A DNA stretch of 64,000 bases. It comes from Pseudoalteromonas neustonica (lineage in GTDB: Bacteria; Pseudomonadota; Gammaproteobacteria; Enterobacterales; Alteromonadaceae). Below, one piece after another: positions 36,079 through 44,768 of this stretch. The notes below the pieces were generated by a model. That model was not told the origin of the DNA and did no database searches. It was given only the letters and a program-made list of their open reading frames with translations. Position 1 is the first letter of the stretch. Each line of letters begins with the position of its first letter. The stretch is taken from the NCBI RefSeq assembly GCF_001653135.1, contig NZ_BDDS01000001.1, positions 372,001-436,000 of the forward strand, written 5' to 3'. The position numbers were made by a program, and so were the translations under genes.

Positions 36079-37850
36079 AGGGGATCCTTGAGGTTGCTAT
36101 TATTAGCACGGTGATCGTCATAATCTATTAACGGCGTTGAAATTTTTGTAACCCATTGTTGTTTTTCAATATCCTGCAATAAAGACCATTGATTAGAAAA
36201 GCTTTCATTTAACCTTGCTGCTATGTATTTATTACCAATACCAGCGCCTATTTTATTCTGTGTACGTTCTTGTGTAGCATTTTTGTTTGAATTATGAGTA
36301 ATCGCATTTATAGGGACGATAAACGTTAAATACTGCGTGTTATTCATTATTTTTTGCTCAAAAAAGAAGGTAATATGGCCTTGTTGATAATGGTTATGCG
36401 AAATTGCGTTTTCTATTAATGTTAAAATAATACCCGGTGGAATGCAGTTATTCGGGTGAGATATATCCACTCTTAGGGAGTAATTTATATTTGAGCGATA
36501 TGTCATAACTTTTAAATGGGAACGGCATAAGTCGATTTCATCTTGGAGATTGATTATTTTTTTTGCAGACAGTTGCGCCATAAATCTAAACTCATCCGCT
36601 AAGGCGTGGATAAATTTTACCGCTGTTGCAGGTGAGTCTTCAATCCACTCTTCAACAGCTGTTAATGTGTTTAAGATAAAATGAGGTTGTAGATTACGTT
36701 TGACTAATTCAAGCTCAAGGCGACTTGCATTAATTTTACTTTGTTCAAGTTGTTTGGTATTAGCACTCATGGTTTGTGCAAGGGTATAGAGCATTAAAAA
36801 GATTAACCCAGCAAAAGAGAGAAAAAAGTACTGATCCATGTATGAATAACTATTTATAAAAATAGGTGCAATGAATAGAGCTAAACCCAAAACCATTAAT
36901 TTTGCATTGGCTTGTTGCGTAATGATAGCTTTGATACAAATGCACACAGCACTAAAAACGCCCACTAAAAATACATATAAGCTTCTATTATCATAACCAT
37001 CAATCGTGATTAACAACACAGTTTGCAAGCAAATAACAAGTGCTAGCCATGTTGTACGATTTGTTTTTGATAATTTAAAAAACCATGCAAAAAAACAGGT
37101 GAAAAGCAGTGAAATTAAGCACGACAATGCTAAAACTATTTGTAAGCGAGGGATTTGCCAATCGTAAGGGTAAGGCATAAGACCACGCCATGATTCTACA
37201 AAAATTAGAACCAAAATACTTAAGCATAATATGCTAAATATTAAGTAGCTGGATTGGCGGTAACTAGTAATAAATACAATCAATGAGTACAAAGCAATTA
37301 AGAGTAAGGCGCTGGTCATTATCAACGGTAAACTGGCTTTTTTATAAGGCAGCTGTATTAAATAGTCATATTCTGTTATCGCACTTGTAAACGATACATA
37401 ATCTACCTCAGAAGAAACGCGCTGATTAGAAATACGTAAACTTAAAGTATGTGTGCCTTTATCAGTTGCAGTATTAGGCAACAGCATTATTTTATCGATC
37501 AGGCCCGCAACTTCAGTGTGTTGAGAATCACCTACAAGGCCATTTTTACCTATTAAAACACCATCCCAATAAGCCTCAAACGATCCCAAAATACTAATAA
37601 ACAAACCTAGCGAAGACGAGGGCTTTTTTTCAAAATTAAAGTCCATTTGCACCCATCGAATATTTTTTGAATTTTTAATACCGTGAAATGTATTTTTTTG
37701 CCACACAGAGCGGTTTACGATAGGTAATGAATAAGCAATATCGTCATCATCAATTAAATAATAGTGCTCGGCAAAGATAGCATCAGGCTCTTGCGCATAG
37801 GTAGCGAAGCTTGTAAAAAATAAAACGAATATGAGCTGATACTTAAGCAT
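36075..37850 (-). CDS. 7TMR-DISM-type LytS-like sensor histidine kinase
   Basis: 591 residues. Signal peptide (residues 1-20), a periplasmic sensory region (about 21-170) with a jelly-roll-like pattern (LGLFISILGSFEAYWDGVLI), seven membrane helices (about 173-360), a short coiled coil and a LytS-type kinase domain with His390 in NLQPHFILNTLTAVEEWIED. The ATP-binding region has IPPGIILTLIENAISHN. The order matches 7TMR-DISM receptors, whose extracellular domain often binds carbohydrate. It is transcribed ahead of the LytTR regulator and diverges from a serine hydrolase gene that could be its target. Confidence 0.92.
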   Translation of the reverse strand: MLKYQLIFVLFFTSFATYAQEPDAIFAEHYYLIDDDDIAYSLPIVNRSVWQKNTFHGIKNSKNIRWVQMDFNFEKKPSSSLGLFISILGSFEAYWDGVLIGKNGLVGDSQHTEVAGLIDKIMLLPNTATDKGTHTLSLRISNQRVSSEVDYVSFTSAITEYDYLIQLPYKKASLPLIMTSALLLIALYSLIVFITSYRQSSYLIFSILCLSILVLIFVESWRGLMPYPYDWQIPRLQIVLALSCLISLLFTCFFAWFFKLSKTNRTTWLALVICLQTVLLITIDGYDNRSLYVFLVGVFSAVCICIKAIITQQANAKLMVLGLALFIAPIFINSYSYMDQYFFLSFAGLIFLMLYTLAQTMSANTKQLEQSKINASRLELELVKRNLQPHFILNTLTAVEEWIEDSPATAVKFIHALADEFRFMAQLSAKKIINLQDEIDLCRSHLKVMTYRSNINYSLRVDISHPNNCIPPGIILTLIENAISHNHYQQGHITFFFEQKIMNNTQYLTFIVPINAITHNSNKNATQERTQNKIGAGIGNKYIAARLNESFSNQWSLLQDIEKQQWVTKISTPLIDYDDHRANNSNLKDPL

Positions 37851-38002
37851 TGTGTTCCCTCTTTTATATTCCCCATCTTAGCAATAAAAAAGGAAAACAT
37901 TCGAGGTGTTGAGGAATTATACGAGCCGTTCATGCATAAGTTGCTTATTTAAGGCGGCTAATGCGCCACACTGAGGTTTAATTTACAGAACGAGATGCTC
38001 CT

Positions 38003-39856
38003 ATGGCTATTAAAAAAACTATCATGACTTTGAGTAAATGTTGCGCAGCGCTAAGTTTAATTGTGGCTAGTGTGTGTGTCGCTAACACTCAAAAAACGCA
38101 ACTATCTATAACTGGTAATACACATCAATTAACTACTTTTACGTCACCGGTAGGTGAAGAATATAGTTATCAGCAGTTTATTGATAACTACAAAATACCT
38201 GGGCTAAGTTTTGCTGTTATTGATGATTATAAAGTGATTTATACTAATTTTGCAGGCGTTAAAGATACTAAAAGTAAGCAGAAAATTGATCAATTTACTG
38301 CTTTCTCAACGGCATCTATTGCAAAACCTGTCACTGCAACAATTGCAGCAATGCTCGCAGAGCAAGGTAAATTAGATTTAGATACACCTGTGAGTAACTA
38401 TTTAAAACGCTGGGCGTTACCTTCATCAGTGTTTGAGTCATCAAAAAACCTTTCTATTCGGCAGTTGTTGTCGCATACCGCAGGGATGAGCCAAGGCGGA
38501 TATGCTGACTTTCATTTAGGGGATGATATTCCAACCCTTATAGATGTGCTTGAAGGTAAAAAGTTACCACGATATAAACGTCCGATTTCGATGCTATTTG
38601 CCCCTGACACTGATTGGCAATACAGTGGCGGAGGGTATGTAATAGTACAAGTTGCGATTGAAGATATAACCGGTAAACCATTGCAAGCATTAGCTCAAAA
38701 GATGCTATTTGATCCATTAGGTATGAAAAATACAACGATGTATCAAAATGGAGATAAACAATTTTTAACTAATGTTGCGAAGGTTCATGATCGTCAGCAG
38801 CAGGTTATAAGAGATGGCATACCAATTTGTCCGCAAATAGCACCATCTGGGCTGTGGAGTACGCCACAAGACATGGCCAAATTCACAATTGAATATCAAA
38901 AGGCGTTAGCAGGTAAAGTAACGTCGGTTATTTCAACATTCGTAGCACGTACCACTACAGATATTCACACGCTTAAAAAAATAGGTGGGTGGTCACCGGG
39001 TTGGATGAGATTTGAGGCCAAAGGTAATTTAGAGTGGTTCTCGCATGGAGGCTCAAACACTGGTACTGGCGGGCATATTATGTCAACAATGCAAGGTGGT
39101 AAAGGCATTATGGTTTTTATGAATGCGACAACAGAGCACAGAAACCCTGCAATAGATGCGTTTATTGACAGTACGATAAAAAAAATGAAATGGGCACGTG
39201 TAATTTCAGCAACAGCAAAACCCCCCAAGCATCAAATAGAGAAAATGCTCGGCAGGTATTTATCTCAGTTTGATCAAATAGTGACGATTACATTATCAAA
39301 ATCCGGTAACGACTTGATATATGAAGATCCCCTTCAAAACAAAAAAGGCGTTAAAATGCATTATCAAGGAGGTGGGATGTTTACTGTAGATAATAACCCT
39401 AATCAGATAAGTGTTGTAATGAACCCTTTATCTAATAAATATTTTTTAGTACTAAATAATGTTGGGAGTGGTTTAACTGAGCGTGCGATGCGCAAACTTG
39501 AAAAAGATGAACAACTTCCTTTTGAAGTAGCAAAACACGCTGATTTTATAAGCACATTAAAGGCATATAAAGCATGGAAAAAAAACTATCCTGATTCAAA
39601 ATTGCTTTCAGCTAATGCAATTAATAATGCCGGATATAATGCGTTAGGTAACAAGGACTACCAAGTAGCTATAACGCTTTTTAGGGTTTATAGCCATCTA
39701 TATCCTGATGATGCAAATGCATTTGATAGTTTAGCAGAAGCGTACATGCTCTTTGGAGATACTGTTAATGCGATAGCAAACTATGAGCAATCCTTGCAAT
39801 TGAACCCACAAAATTCAAATGCACAAAAGATGATACATACCCTTAAAAAGCAATAA
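38003..39856 (+). CDS. Secreted class-C beta-lactamase-fold serine hydrolase with TPR tail
   Basis: 617 residues with a signal peptide (about 1-28). The serine-hydrolase domain has the SxxK motif S105-I-A-K108, the YSG motif at Tyr207 and the HGG motif at 348-350, the full set for the beta-lactamase/DD-peptidase fold. A linker domain (about 400-500) is followed by two or three TPR units (AGYNALGNKDYQVAITLFRV; AFDSLAEAYMLFGDTVNAIA) at the C-terminus. It is more likely an esterase or peptidase than a true beta-lactamase. It diverges from the 7TMR-DISM kinase gene with a 152-base gap. Confidence 0.92.
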   Translation: MAIKKTIMTLSKCCAALSLIVASVCVANTQKTQLSITGNTHQLTTFTSPVGEEYSYQQFIDNYKIPGLSFAVIDDYKVIYTNFAGVKDTKSKQKIDQFTAFSTASIAKPVTATIAAMLAEQGKLDLDTPVSNYLKRWALPSSVFESSKNLSIRQLLSHTAGMSQGGYADFHLGDDIPTLIDVLEGKKLPRYKRPISMLFAPDTDWQYSGGGYVIVQVAIEDITGKPLQALAQKMLFDPLGMKNTTMYQNGDKQFLTNVAKVHDRQQQVIRDGIPICPQIAPSGLWSTPQDMAKFTIEYQKALAGKVTSVISTFVARTTTDIHTLKKIGGWSPGWMRFEAKGNLEWFSHGGSNTGTGGHIMSTMQGGKGIMVFMNATTEHRNPAIDAFIDSTIKKMKWARVISATAKPPKHQIEKMLGRYLSQFDQIVTITLSKSGNDLIYEDPLQNKKGVKMHYQGGGMFTVDNNPNQISVVMNPLSNKYFLVLNNVGSGLTERAMRKLEKDEQLPFEVAKHADFISTLKAYKAWKKNYPDSKLLSANAINNAGYNALGNKDYQVAITLFRVYSHLYPDDANAFDSLAEAYMLFGDTVNAIANYEQSLQLNPQNSNAQKMIHTLKKQ

Positions 39857-39881
39857 GTAGTTATAGATTTAGAATGTGGAA

Positions 39882-39917
39882 TAGCGGGTGTTAAATCTTT
39901 TTGATAAACACCCGCTA
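39882..39917. terminator. Bidirectional terminator hairpin
   Basis: TAGCGGGTGTT and AACACCCGCTA form a perfect 11-bp stem around a 14-base loop. It lies between the convergent serine hydrolase (stop 39856) and ABC permease (stop 39957) genes. There is no long T run after the stem. Confidence 0.7.
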
Positions 39918-39956
39918 AACTAAGCATCGCTAAAGGCAAAGGGTTTTTGAAGTAGT

Positions 39957-41201
39957 TTATAAGTATTTTATTGTAAAGCGGTTCAAAACAGCCAAAACAC
40001 TGGCATAAAGTGAAATAAGTAAAAGCTTCAATATGCTATCGCCATGTTCAATCATTACATTGACAGTTCCCATACTCACGCCACACGATAAACATAATAA
40101 AACACTCAGTACGTTTATATTTTTAAATACATTGCCAAGAACAAAGCTTGTCAGTGTAGCTGCTATACAGGCTATCGCATAACTTGCAACATTTAGAAGT
40201 TGCCATTGTTGATGGGTCAGTAGCAATATAGATGCACTAACGAAGCACAGAACGCCAATTAACAATGAAAATTTAAGTGCACTGTTACTAAGGGCAACTT
40301 TAACTGCGTGACTCCCATTATAAATTGGTAAAGTGGTGAGTAATTCCCACGATTGTGAACGTTGTGCTTTTGCCCATTGGCATAACGTAACCGCAGCTAA
40401 CAGCATTAATGTTAAAGCGAATAATACATGCTCTGCAATGTTATAAAAAAAGTTTATCACTATTGCTATGATAGAAAAGAGCACTAATAAAATAATGTAT
40501 TGCGATAAACTTGAGCCAACAAAATAACTCAATGGGAATAGTTGTTTATTTATGGCTGTGCCGTAATTTGATAAAAATCCACTTGGTACGGGCGACCAAC
40601 CTGACTGAAGGCCTTGGCGGTAATTTATAAGTGCACCGGCTTGCCATATATAGGGCATACCTAATTTGTTTTTACATAGTAAAATTAGACTTAAAACCAG
40701 CAAAGAGCATGGTATTAACCACAAAGGTAAGTGTTCAGAAAAGGTGGGTATAATAATTGCGAATGTGAATGCTAAATAACAACATGTTGTAAATAAGTGG
40801 CTTGTAACGCGGCAAATAAACCAAATACTCAAGCCCAAGGTGTTTGCTAGTAACAGCATGTTAATGTTATTTAAGCTAGGCGATAGGGCAATACTACACA
40901 GCAGAGTGAGGTTTATTAAGGCAATAAAAACTTTACCTTGAAACATTACATGTTTGCAGTAATCAGCGACTAAGCATTGCCATTCAGTTGCTTGCATTCG
41001 GATACTTTGCCATGCAAGCGCACAATAAGCACACACAACAGCAAATATCATCATCATAGTTGATAACGATTCCACACGAATAAAAATGATACATGCGGCT
41101 GTGGCTAAAATAGCCTGAATTAAGTAGCTGGCGCAGCCCAAATCTTTAAACCAAAAATTGAGACTACCCTGATACCAAGGTCGTTTTACTGCATTCATCA
41201 T
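39957..41201 (-). CDS. Integral membrane protein, probable ABC transporter permease
   Basis: 414 residues, almost wholly hydrophobic, with about 10-12 membrane helices and no recognised domain name. It overlaps the upstream ATPase gene by 4 bases (ATGA), so it should be the membrane partner of that ATPase. In YtrA-type GntR operons the permeases following the ATPase are commonly this diverse. The soluble stretch around residues 190-220 (MPYIWQAGALINYRQGLQSG) may be a coupling or extracellular loop. The substrate is unknown. Confidence 0.75.
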   Translation of the reverse strand: MMNAVKRPWYQGSLNFWFKDLGCASYLIQAILATAACIIFIRVESLSTMMMIFAVVCAYCALAWQSIRMQATEWQCLVADYCKHVMFQGKVFIALINLTLLCSIALSPSLNNINMLLLANTLGLSIWFICRVTSHLFTTCCYLAFTFAIIIPTFSEHLPLWLIPCSLLVLSLILLCKNKLGMPYIWQAGALINYRQGLQSGWSPVPSGFLSNYGTAINKQLFPLSYFVGSSLSQYIILLVLFSIIAIVINFFYNIAEHVLFALTLMLLAAVTLCQWAKAQRSQSWELLTTLPIYNGSHAVKVALSNSALKFSLLIGVLCFVSASILLLTHQQWQLLNVASYAIACIAATLTSFVLGNVFKNINVLSVLLCLSCGVSMGTVNVMIEHGDSILKLLLISLYASVLAVLNRFTIKYL

Positions 41202-42034
41202 CCATGCAGCTCCACAAATAGTTGCTCTAGTGATAAATGGTTGATGGCAAGTGCGCCCGGAATAGGCTCTCCTTGGTAGCCATAAATAATGGCTGAGTTT
41301 GCTTGCAAATTAAGCACGCGGTAGGCACTTAGATCGATGTTTTGCTCTGTAAAATTGACTCTTCTAATGGTATCGCGTACGACATCTAATTCGTCAATCA
41401 AGATAAGTTCGGCGTCTTTTATTAGGGCTATATGACTGGCTACACGTTCTATATCGGATGTGATATGTGAGGAAAATAAAATACCAGAGCCTGAGTCTAA
41501 TGCTAAGTCGAACAAGTCGCCCATAAACTCGCGTCGTGCTATTGGATCCAAACTGGCTACTGGTTCATCTAAAATAAGTAATTTGGGATGATAAGCCATA
41601 GCCATGATCAGCGCTAAAGTTTGACGTTGGCCGATAGATAAGTCGTTAATTGCAGCATCAGTCGCCAGCTCAAACCGTTTGAGCCATTTAGCTTCTAATT
41701 GCAGATCCCATGTAGGGTAAAAGCTGCGGTGTAGTGCCAAAGCATCAGCGACCTTAAAGCCTTCATAACCAAATGTTTGTTGTGGCACATAACCTATTTG
41801 GGCTTTACTTTGTGCGCTGAGCTTATCACTGGGTTCACCAAAAACACGTATCTCACCTTGATCAGGTGCTATCAACCCAAGCGCACTGCGTAATAATGTC
41901 GTTTTACCTGCACCATTTTTACCCAGTAAACCAATGACCATACCAGGCTCTAAAGCAAGCGAAACATTGTTTAATACACTGCGTTGGTCATAGCTTTTAT
42001 AAATATTATTGTAGCTAAGAAGGGGCTGTTCCAT
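41198..42034 (-). CDS. ABC transporter ATP-binding protein (YtrB-like)
   Basis: 278 residues from ATG at 42034, placed 2 bases after the GntR stop; ATG at 42049, overlapping the GntR gene by 13 bases, is an alternative. Walker A GLLGKNGAGKTT is near residue 34, the signature LSIGQRQTL near 133, Walker B LLILDEPVASLDP near 155 and the switch histidine in FSSHITSDIERVASH. The closest pattern is the exporter-type ATPases linked to GntR/YtrA regulators, as in cell-envelope stress operons. It works with the downstream membrane protein. Confidence 0.93.
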   Translation of the reverse strand: MEQPLLSYNNIYKSYDQRSVLNNVSLALEPGMVIGLLGKNGAGKTTLLRSALGLIAPDQGEIRVFGEPSDKLSAQSKAQIGYVPQQTFGYEGFKVADALALHRSFYPTWDLQLEAKWLKRFELATDAAINDLSIGQRQTLALIMAMAYHPKLLILDEPVASLDPIARREFMGDLFDLALDSGSGILFSSHITSDIERVASHIALIKDAELILIDELDVVRDTIRRVNFTEQNIDLSAYRVLNLQANSAIIYGYQGEPIPGALAINHLSLEQLFVELHG

Positions 42035-42036
42035 GT

Positions 42037-42411
42037 TTATAATTTCCATCGTTTTTTTATAAGCTCGACGAGCGCTTCTTGCGATACATCAAGCTGTTTT
42101 GTTTGTTGAACGAGTTGATCGATAGCCTTAAAAAGCAAGGTGTCTTGTTGATCAGGTTGTTGCGATGTTTTTTGTGCCACACGGGTGGCTTGACCGCGAC
42201 GACGCTCTAACCAGCCTTGATCGACCAATTGACCTATTGCACGTGATACCGTCATCGGGTTTACAGCAAAGTGATCTGCTATTTTACGCACTGATGGCAG
42301 CTCTTCACCGGTTAATAATTGCCCGCCCACAATCAAGCGCACAATTTGCTCATGCAATTGTTTATAGATTGGATCGCCATTATTAGGGTTGACATTAATA
42401 AATTCTAGCAT
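42037..42411 (-). CDS. GntR-family regulator, YtrA subfamily
   Basis: 124 residues, the short YtrA form. The winged helix-turn-helix has DPIYKQLHEQIVRLI, LPSVRKIADHFAVNPMTVSRA and the wing LVDQGWLERRRGQATRVA, followed by a C-terminal helical tail of about 45 residues for dimerisation and no large effector domain. It is the first gene of the ABC operon. A 20-bp inverted repeat 15-34 bases upstream of its start is the probable operator. YtrA regulators commonly respond to envelope-active compounds in Gram-positive bacteria; the inducer here is unknown. Confidence 0.94.
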   Translation of the reverse strand: MLEFINVNPNNGDPIYKQLHEQIVRLIVGGQLLTGEELPSVRKIADHFAVNPMTVSRAIGQLVDQGWLERRRGQATRVAQKTSQQPDQQDTLLFKAIDQLVQQTKQLDVSQEALVELIKKRWKL

Positions 42412-42425
42412 TACTCTTTCTCTAC

Positions 42426-42445
42426 TGTATTAATACATTAATACA
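42426..42445. promoter_or_regulatory. GntR/YtrA-type operator between divergent operons
   Basis: TGTATTAATACATTAATACA is an inverted repeat with 9-base arms (TGTATTAAT and ATTAATACA) around a 2-base spacer. It lies directly upstream of the GntR-type gene (minus strand) and 59 bases before the peptidase gene (plus strand). GntR-family operators of this layout allow autoregulation, and the site could also control the divergent operon. Confidence 0.75.
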
Positions 42446-42503
42446 CCGATACACTAAGGTTAAGTTATCATATTGAGTGTAAAATGCAACAAGGGAAAGA
42501 TTA

Positions 42504-44030
42504 ATGAAAATCATGTTTAATTTACGTAAAAGCCTGATAAAGCTTACAATATTACCAATATTATTGGCCGGCTCAACAGCTGTATTAGCTGATAATAATA
42601 AAAAAAACCAACCATTACTCACACCTTGCTACATGGAAGGGCTTGCTGATAGGTTGATGTGTGGCAGTATTAGCCAGTCTTTATCGCAAAATCCGGCGGA
42701 TGGTAATATTGATATCCACTTTGCTGTAATTCCAGCTATTAAACCAAGTTACCCTGACGAAGCCATTCTTGGTTTTGCCGGAGGTCCAGGGCAAGGCGCA
42801 ATTGATCTCGCAGCTATCTTTAATAGAAACTTACAATTTGCCCGTGAAACACGCGATATAGTATTGATTGATCAGCGTGGCACGGGTTATTCAAATAAGT
42901 TGCAGTGTGACAGTGATGACTTGCAAACGCAGTTTGCATTTAATGAAGCCTTTGCTGATTTACCTGCTCTGGGCGCGCAAGACACGCAAAAGTGTAAAGA
43001 TAAGCTCAATATTGATTTAAGTCATTTCACTACACCCGTTGCCGCTAAAGATTTTGAAGCGGTACGAAAAGCGCTTGGCTACAAAGGGTTTCATCTATAT
43101 GGGGTGTCCTACGGCACGCGAATAGCGCAGGAATATACGCGTCAATTTCCAAGTTCAGTGATCACCAGCACGCTTGATGGTGTTGTACCTATGCAACAAA
43201 GTTTAGCTGCCATTGGTGAGGCTATTGATAGCTCGCTTGCAGCCCTATTTAGTCGTTGTGAAGCCAACGCACAGTGTGCTCAGCAATACCCTGATTTGAA
43301 AACTGAGTTTACAGCTTTATTGGCTAAACTCGATGCTCAACCAGTCGAGGTGCAGGTTTTACATCCGCGTACACATGAGACTATTACACTCGCTGTTACA
43401 AAAACAAAGTTTTTCGGGGCAATACGTATGGCTTTGTACAGTCATTCACGTCGTGCGATTGTGCCACTGGTTATTACACAAACTGCACAAGGAAATTATG
43501 CAGCATTGGCGGGCTTAATGGCTGGGGCTGATATGTCAGAAATGCTCGCCATGGGTATGCATAACGCCATCGTTTGTGGCGAAGACTGGCCACGATTAAA
43601 TACACAAACCCGTCAGCAATATAATAAAACGTATGTGGGCAGCTTGATGATAGATGGGCTCGATATTATGTGCCCAATATTAAATGTAACAGCCGTAGAT
43701 AAATCATTTTATCAACCCCTTAACAGCTCAACACCTACGTTACTGTTATCTGGTGAGCGTGACCCAGCAACACCGCCAAGTTGGGCTGAACTTGCTATGG
43801 TAAGCATGAGTGAAGCAACGCATTTGGTATCACCCACGGCAACTCATGGGATCGGCTCGCAAACGTGTGCGCCTAAAATAATCGCCCAATTTATTGATCA
43901 AAAAAATATGCAAGATATTGATACCGACTGTATCAAAGATAAAAACGATAAACAGTTCTTTATGAATATCAATGGTGTTGCACCAATGCATACTCAGACC
44001 GCAACTTTAAACGCACAAGACAAGGAGTAA
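42504..44030 (+). CDS. Secreted TAP-like alpha/beta hydrolase (tripeptidyl aminopeptidase type)
   Basis: 508 residues with a signal peptide (about 1-29, ending AVLA before DNN). The alpha/beta-hydrolase core shows the oxyanion block GFAGGPGQGA, LIDQRGTGYSN, the nucleophile Ser202 in GVSYG, an aspartate in LSGERDPATPPSW and a histidine in ATHGIGS, the latter two in the TAP C-terminal region. Family members remove short peptides or proline residues from N-termini. GGGAAAG precedes the ATG. It is followed 3 bases later by a NatA-like ATPase, so peptidase and exporter are likely one transcript. Confidence 0.9.
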   Translation: MKIMFNLRKSLIKLTILPILLAGSTAVLADNNKKNQPLLTPCYMEGLADRLMCGSISQSLSQNPADGNIDIHFAVIPAIKPSYPDEAILGFAGGPGQGAIDLAAIFNRNLQFARETRDIVLIDQRGTGYSNKLQCDSDDLQTQFAFNEAFADLPALGAQDTQKCKDKLNIDLSHFTTPVAAKDFEAVRKALGYKGFHLYGVSYGTRIAQEYTRQFPSSVITSTLDGVVPMQQSLAAIGEAIDSSLAALFSRCEANAQCAQQYPDLKTEFTALLAKLDAQPVEVQVLHPRTHETITLAVTKTKFFGAIRMALYSHSRRAIVPLVITQTAQGNYAALAGLMAGADMSEMLAMGMHNAIVCGEDWPRLNTQTRQQYNKTYVGSLMIDGLDIMCPILNVTAVDKSFYQPLNSSTPTLLLSGERDPATPPSWAELAMVSMSEATHLVSPTATHGIGSQTCAPKIIAQFIDQKNMQDIDTDCIKDKNDKQFFMNINGVAPMHTQTATLNAQDKE

Positions 44031-44033
44031 ACC

Positions 44034-44768
44034 ATGATTAAAGTAACTAACTTAACAAAGAAAATTGGTGATGTTAATGCGTTAAACGATCTTAGCTTTA
44101 GCGCACAAAATGGTAAAATAACGGGTTTACTTGGCCCCAATGGTGCGGGCAAAACAACGTGTTTAAGAACGGTGTTTGGTTTGCTAAAAGCAGATAAAGG
44201 TATAGCTGAGATTGATGGTATTGATGTTGCAAAAAATCCAATGGCAGCTAAACAAAATTTGGGATTGTTTCCTGATCCTTGTGGATTGTATGAGAGATTA
44301 ACGCCCAGAGAATATATAACCTTTTTTGCGCAGTTGAGCGGCATGTCAGAGGTTGCGGCAAAAGAAGCGACAGCAAAAGTGCTCGAAAAATTAAGCATGG
44401 ATGATATTGCAGATCGTCGTTGCCAAGGGTTTTCACAGGGGCAGCGTATGAAAACAGCACTGGCTCAAGCTGTTGTGCATAACCCATCAAACATTATTTT
44501 AGATGAACCAACACGTGGTTTGGATGTTATGAGTACACGTATTTTAAGAGAGTTATTATTGCTACTTAAAGCGCAAGGGCACTGCGTACTGTTTTCATCG
44601 CATGTTATGCAAGAAGTGGCTGCATTGTGCGACCACGTGGTGATTATGGCCAATGGTAAAGTGGTTGCAGAGGGCTCAGTAGAGTCGTTATGTGAGCGAA
44701 CAGGTAAAGACAGTTTAGAAGAAGCATTCATAGACTTGATAGGCAGTGACGAAGGAATTGCAGCATGA
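44034..44768 (+). CDS. NatA-like ABC transporter ATP-binding protein
   Basis: 244 residues. Walker A GLLGPNGAGKTT is near residue 33, the Q-loop region LGLFPDPCGLYERLTPREYI near 79, the signature FSQGQRMKTALAQA near 131, Walker B IILDEPTRGLDV and the switch histidine in FSSHVMQEV. The DEPTRGLDV wording and ATG overlap with the next gene indicate an ABC-2 exporter of the NatAB type, described in Bacillus for sodium export. Sodium transport here is only an analogy. It lies between the peptidase and the permease. Confidence 0.92.
   Translation: MIKVTNLTKKIGDVNALNDLSFSAQNGKITGLLGPNGAGKTTCLRTVFGLLKADKGIAEIDGIDVAKNPMAAKQNLGLFPDPCGLYERLTPREYITFFAQLSGMSEVAAKEATAKVLEKLSMDDIADRRCQGFSQGQRMKTALAQAVVHNPSNIILDEPTRGLDVMSTRILRELLLLLKAQGHCVLFSSHVMQEVAALCDHVVIMANGKVVAEGSVESLCERTGKDSLEEAFIDLIGSDEGIAA

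Noticed and set aside
42422-42622. 66-codon open frame on the minus strand over the start of the TAP-like peptidase gene
   Set aside because: It overlaps the peptidase signal peptide and the GntR-type operator; no ribosome-binding site and no domain.
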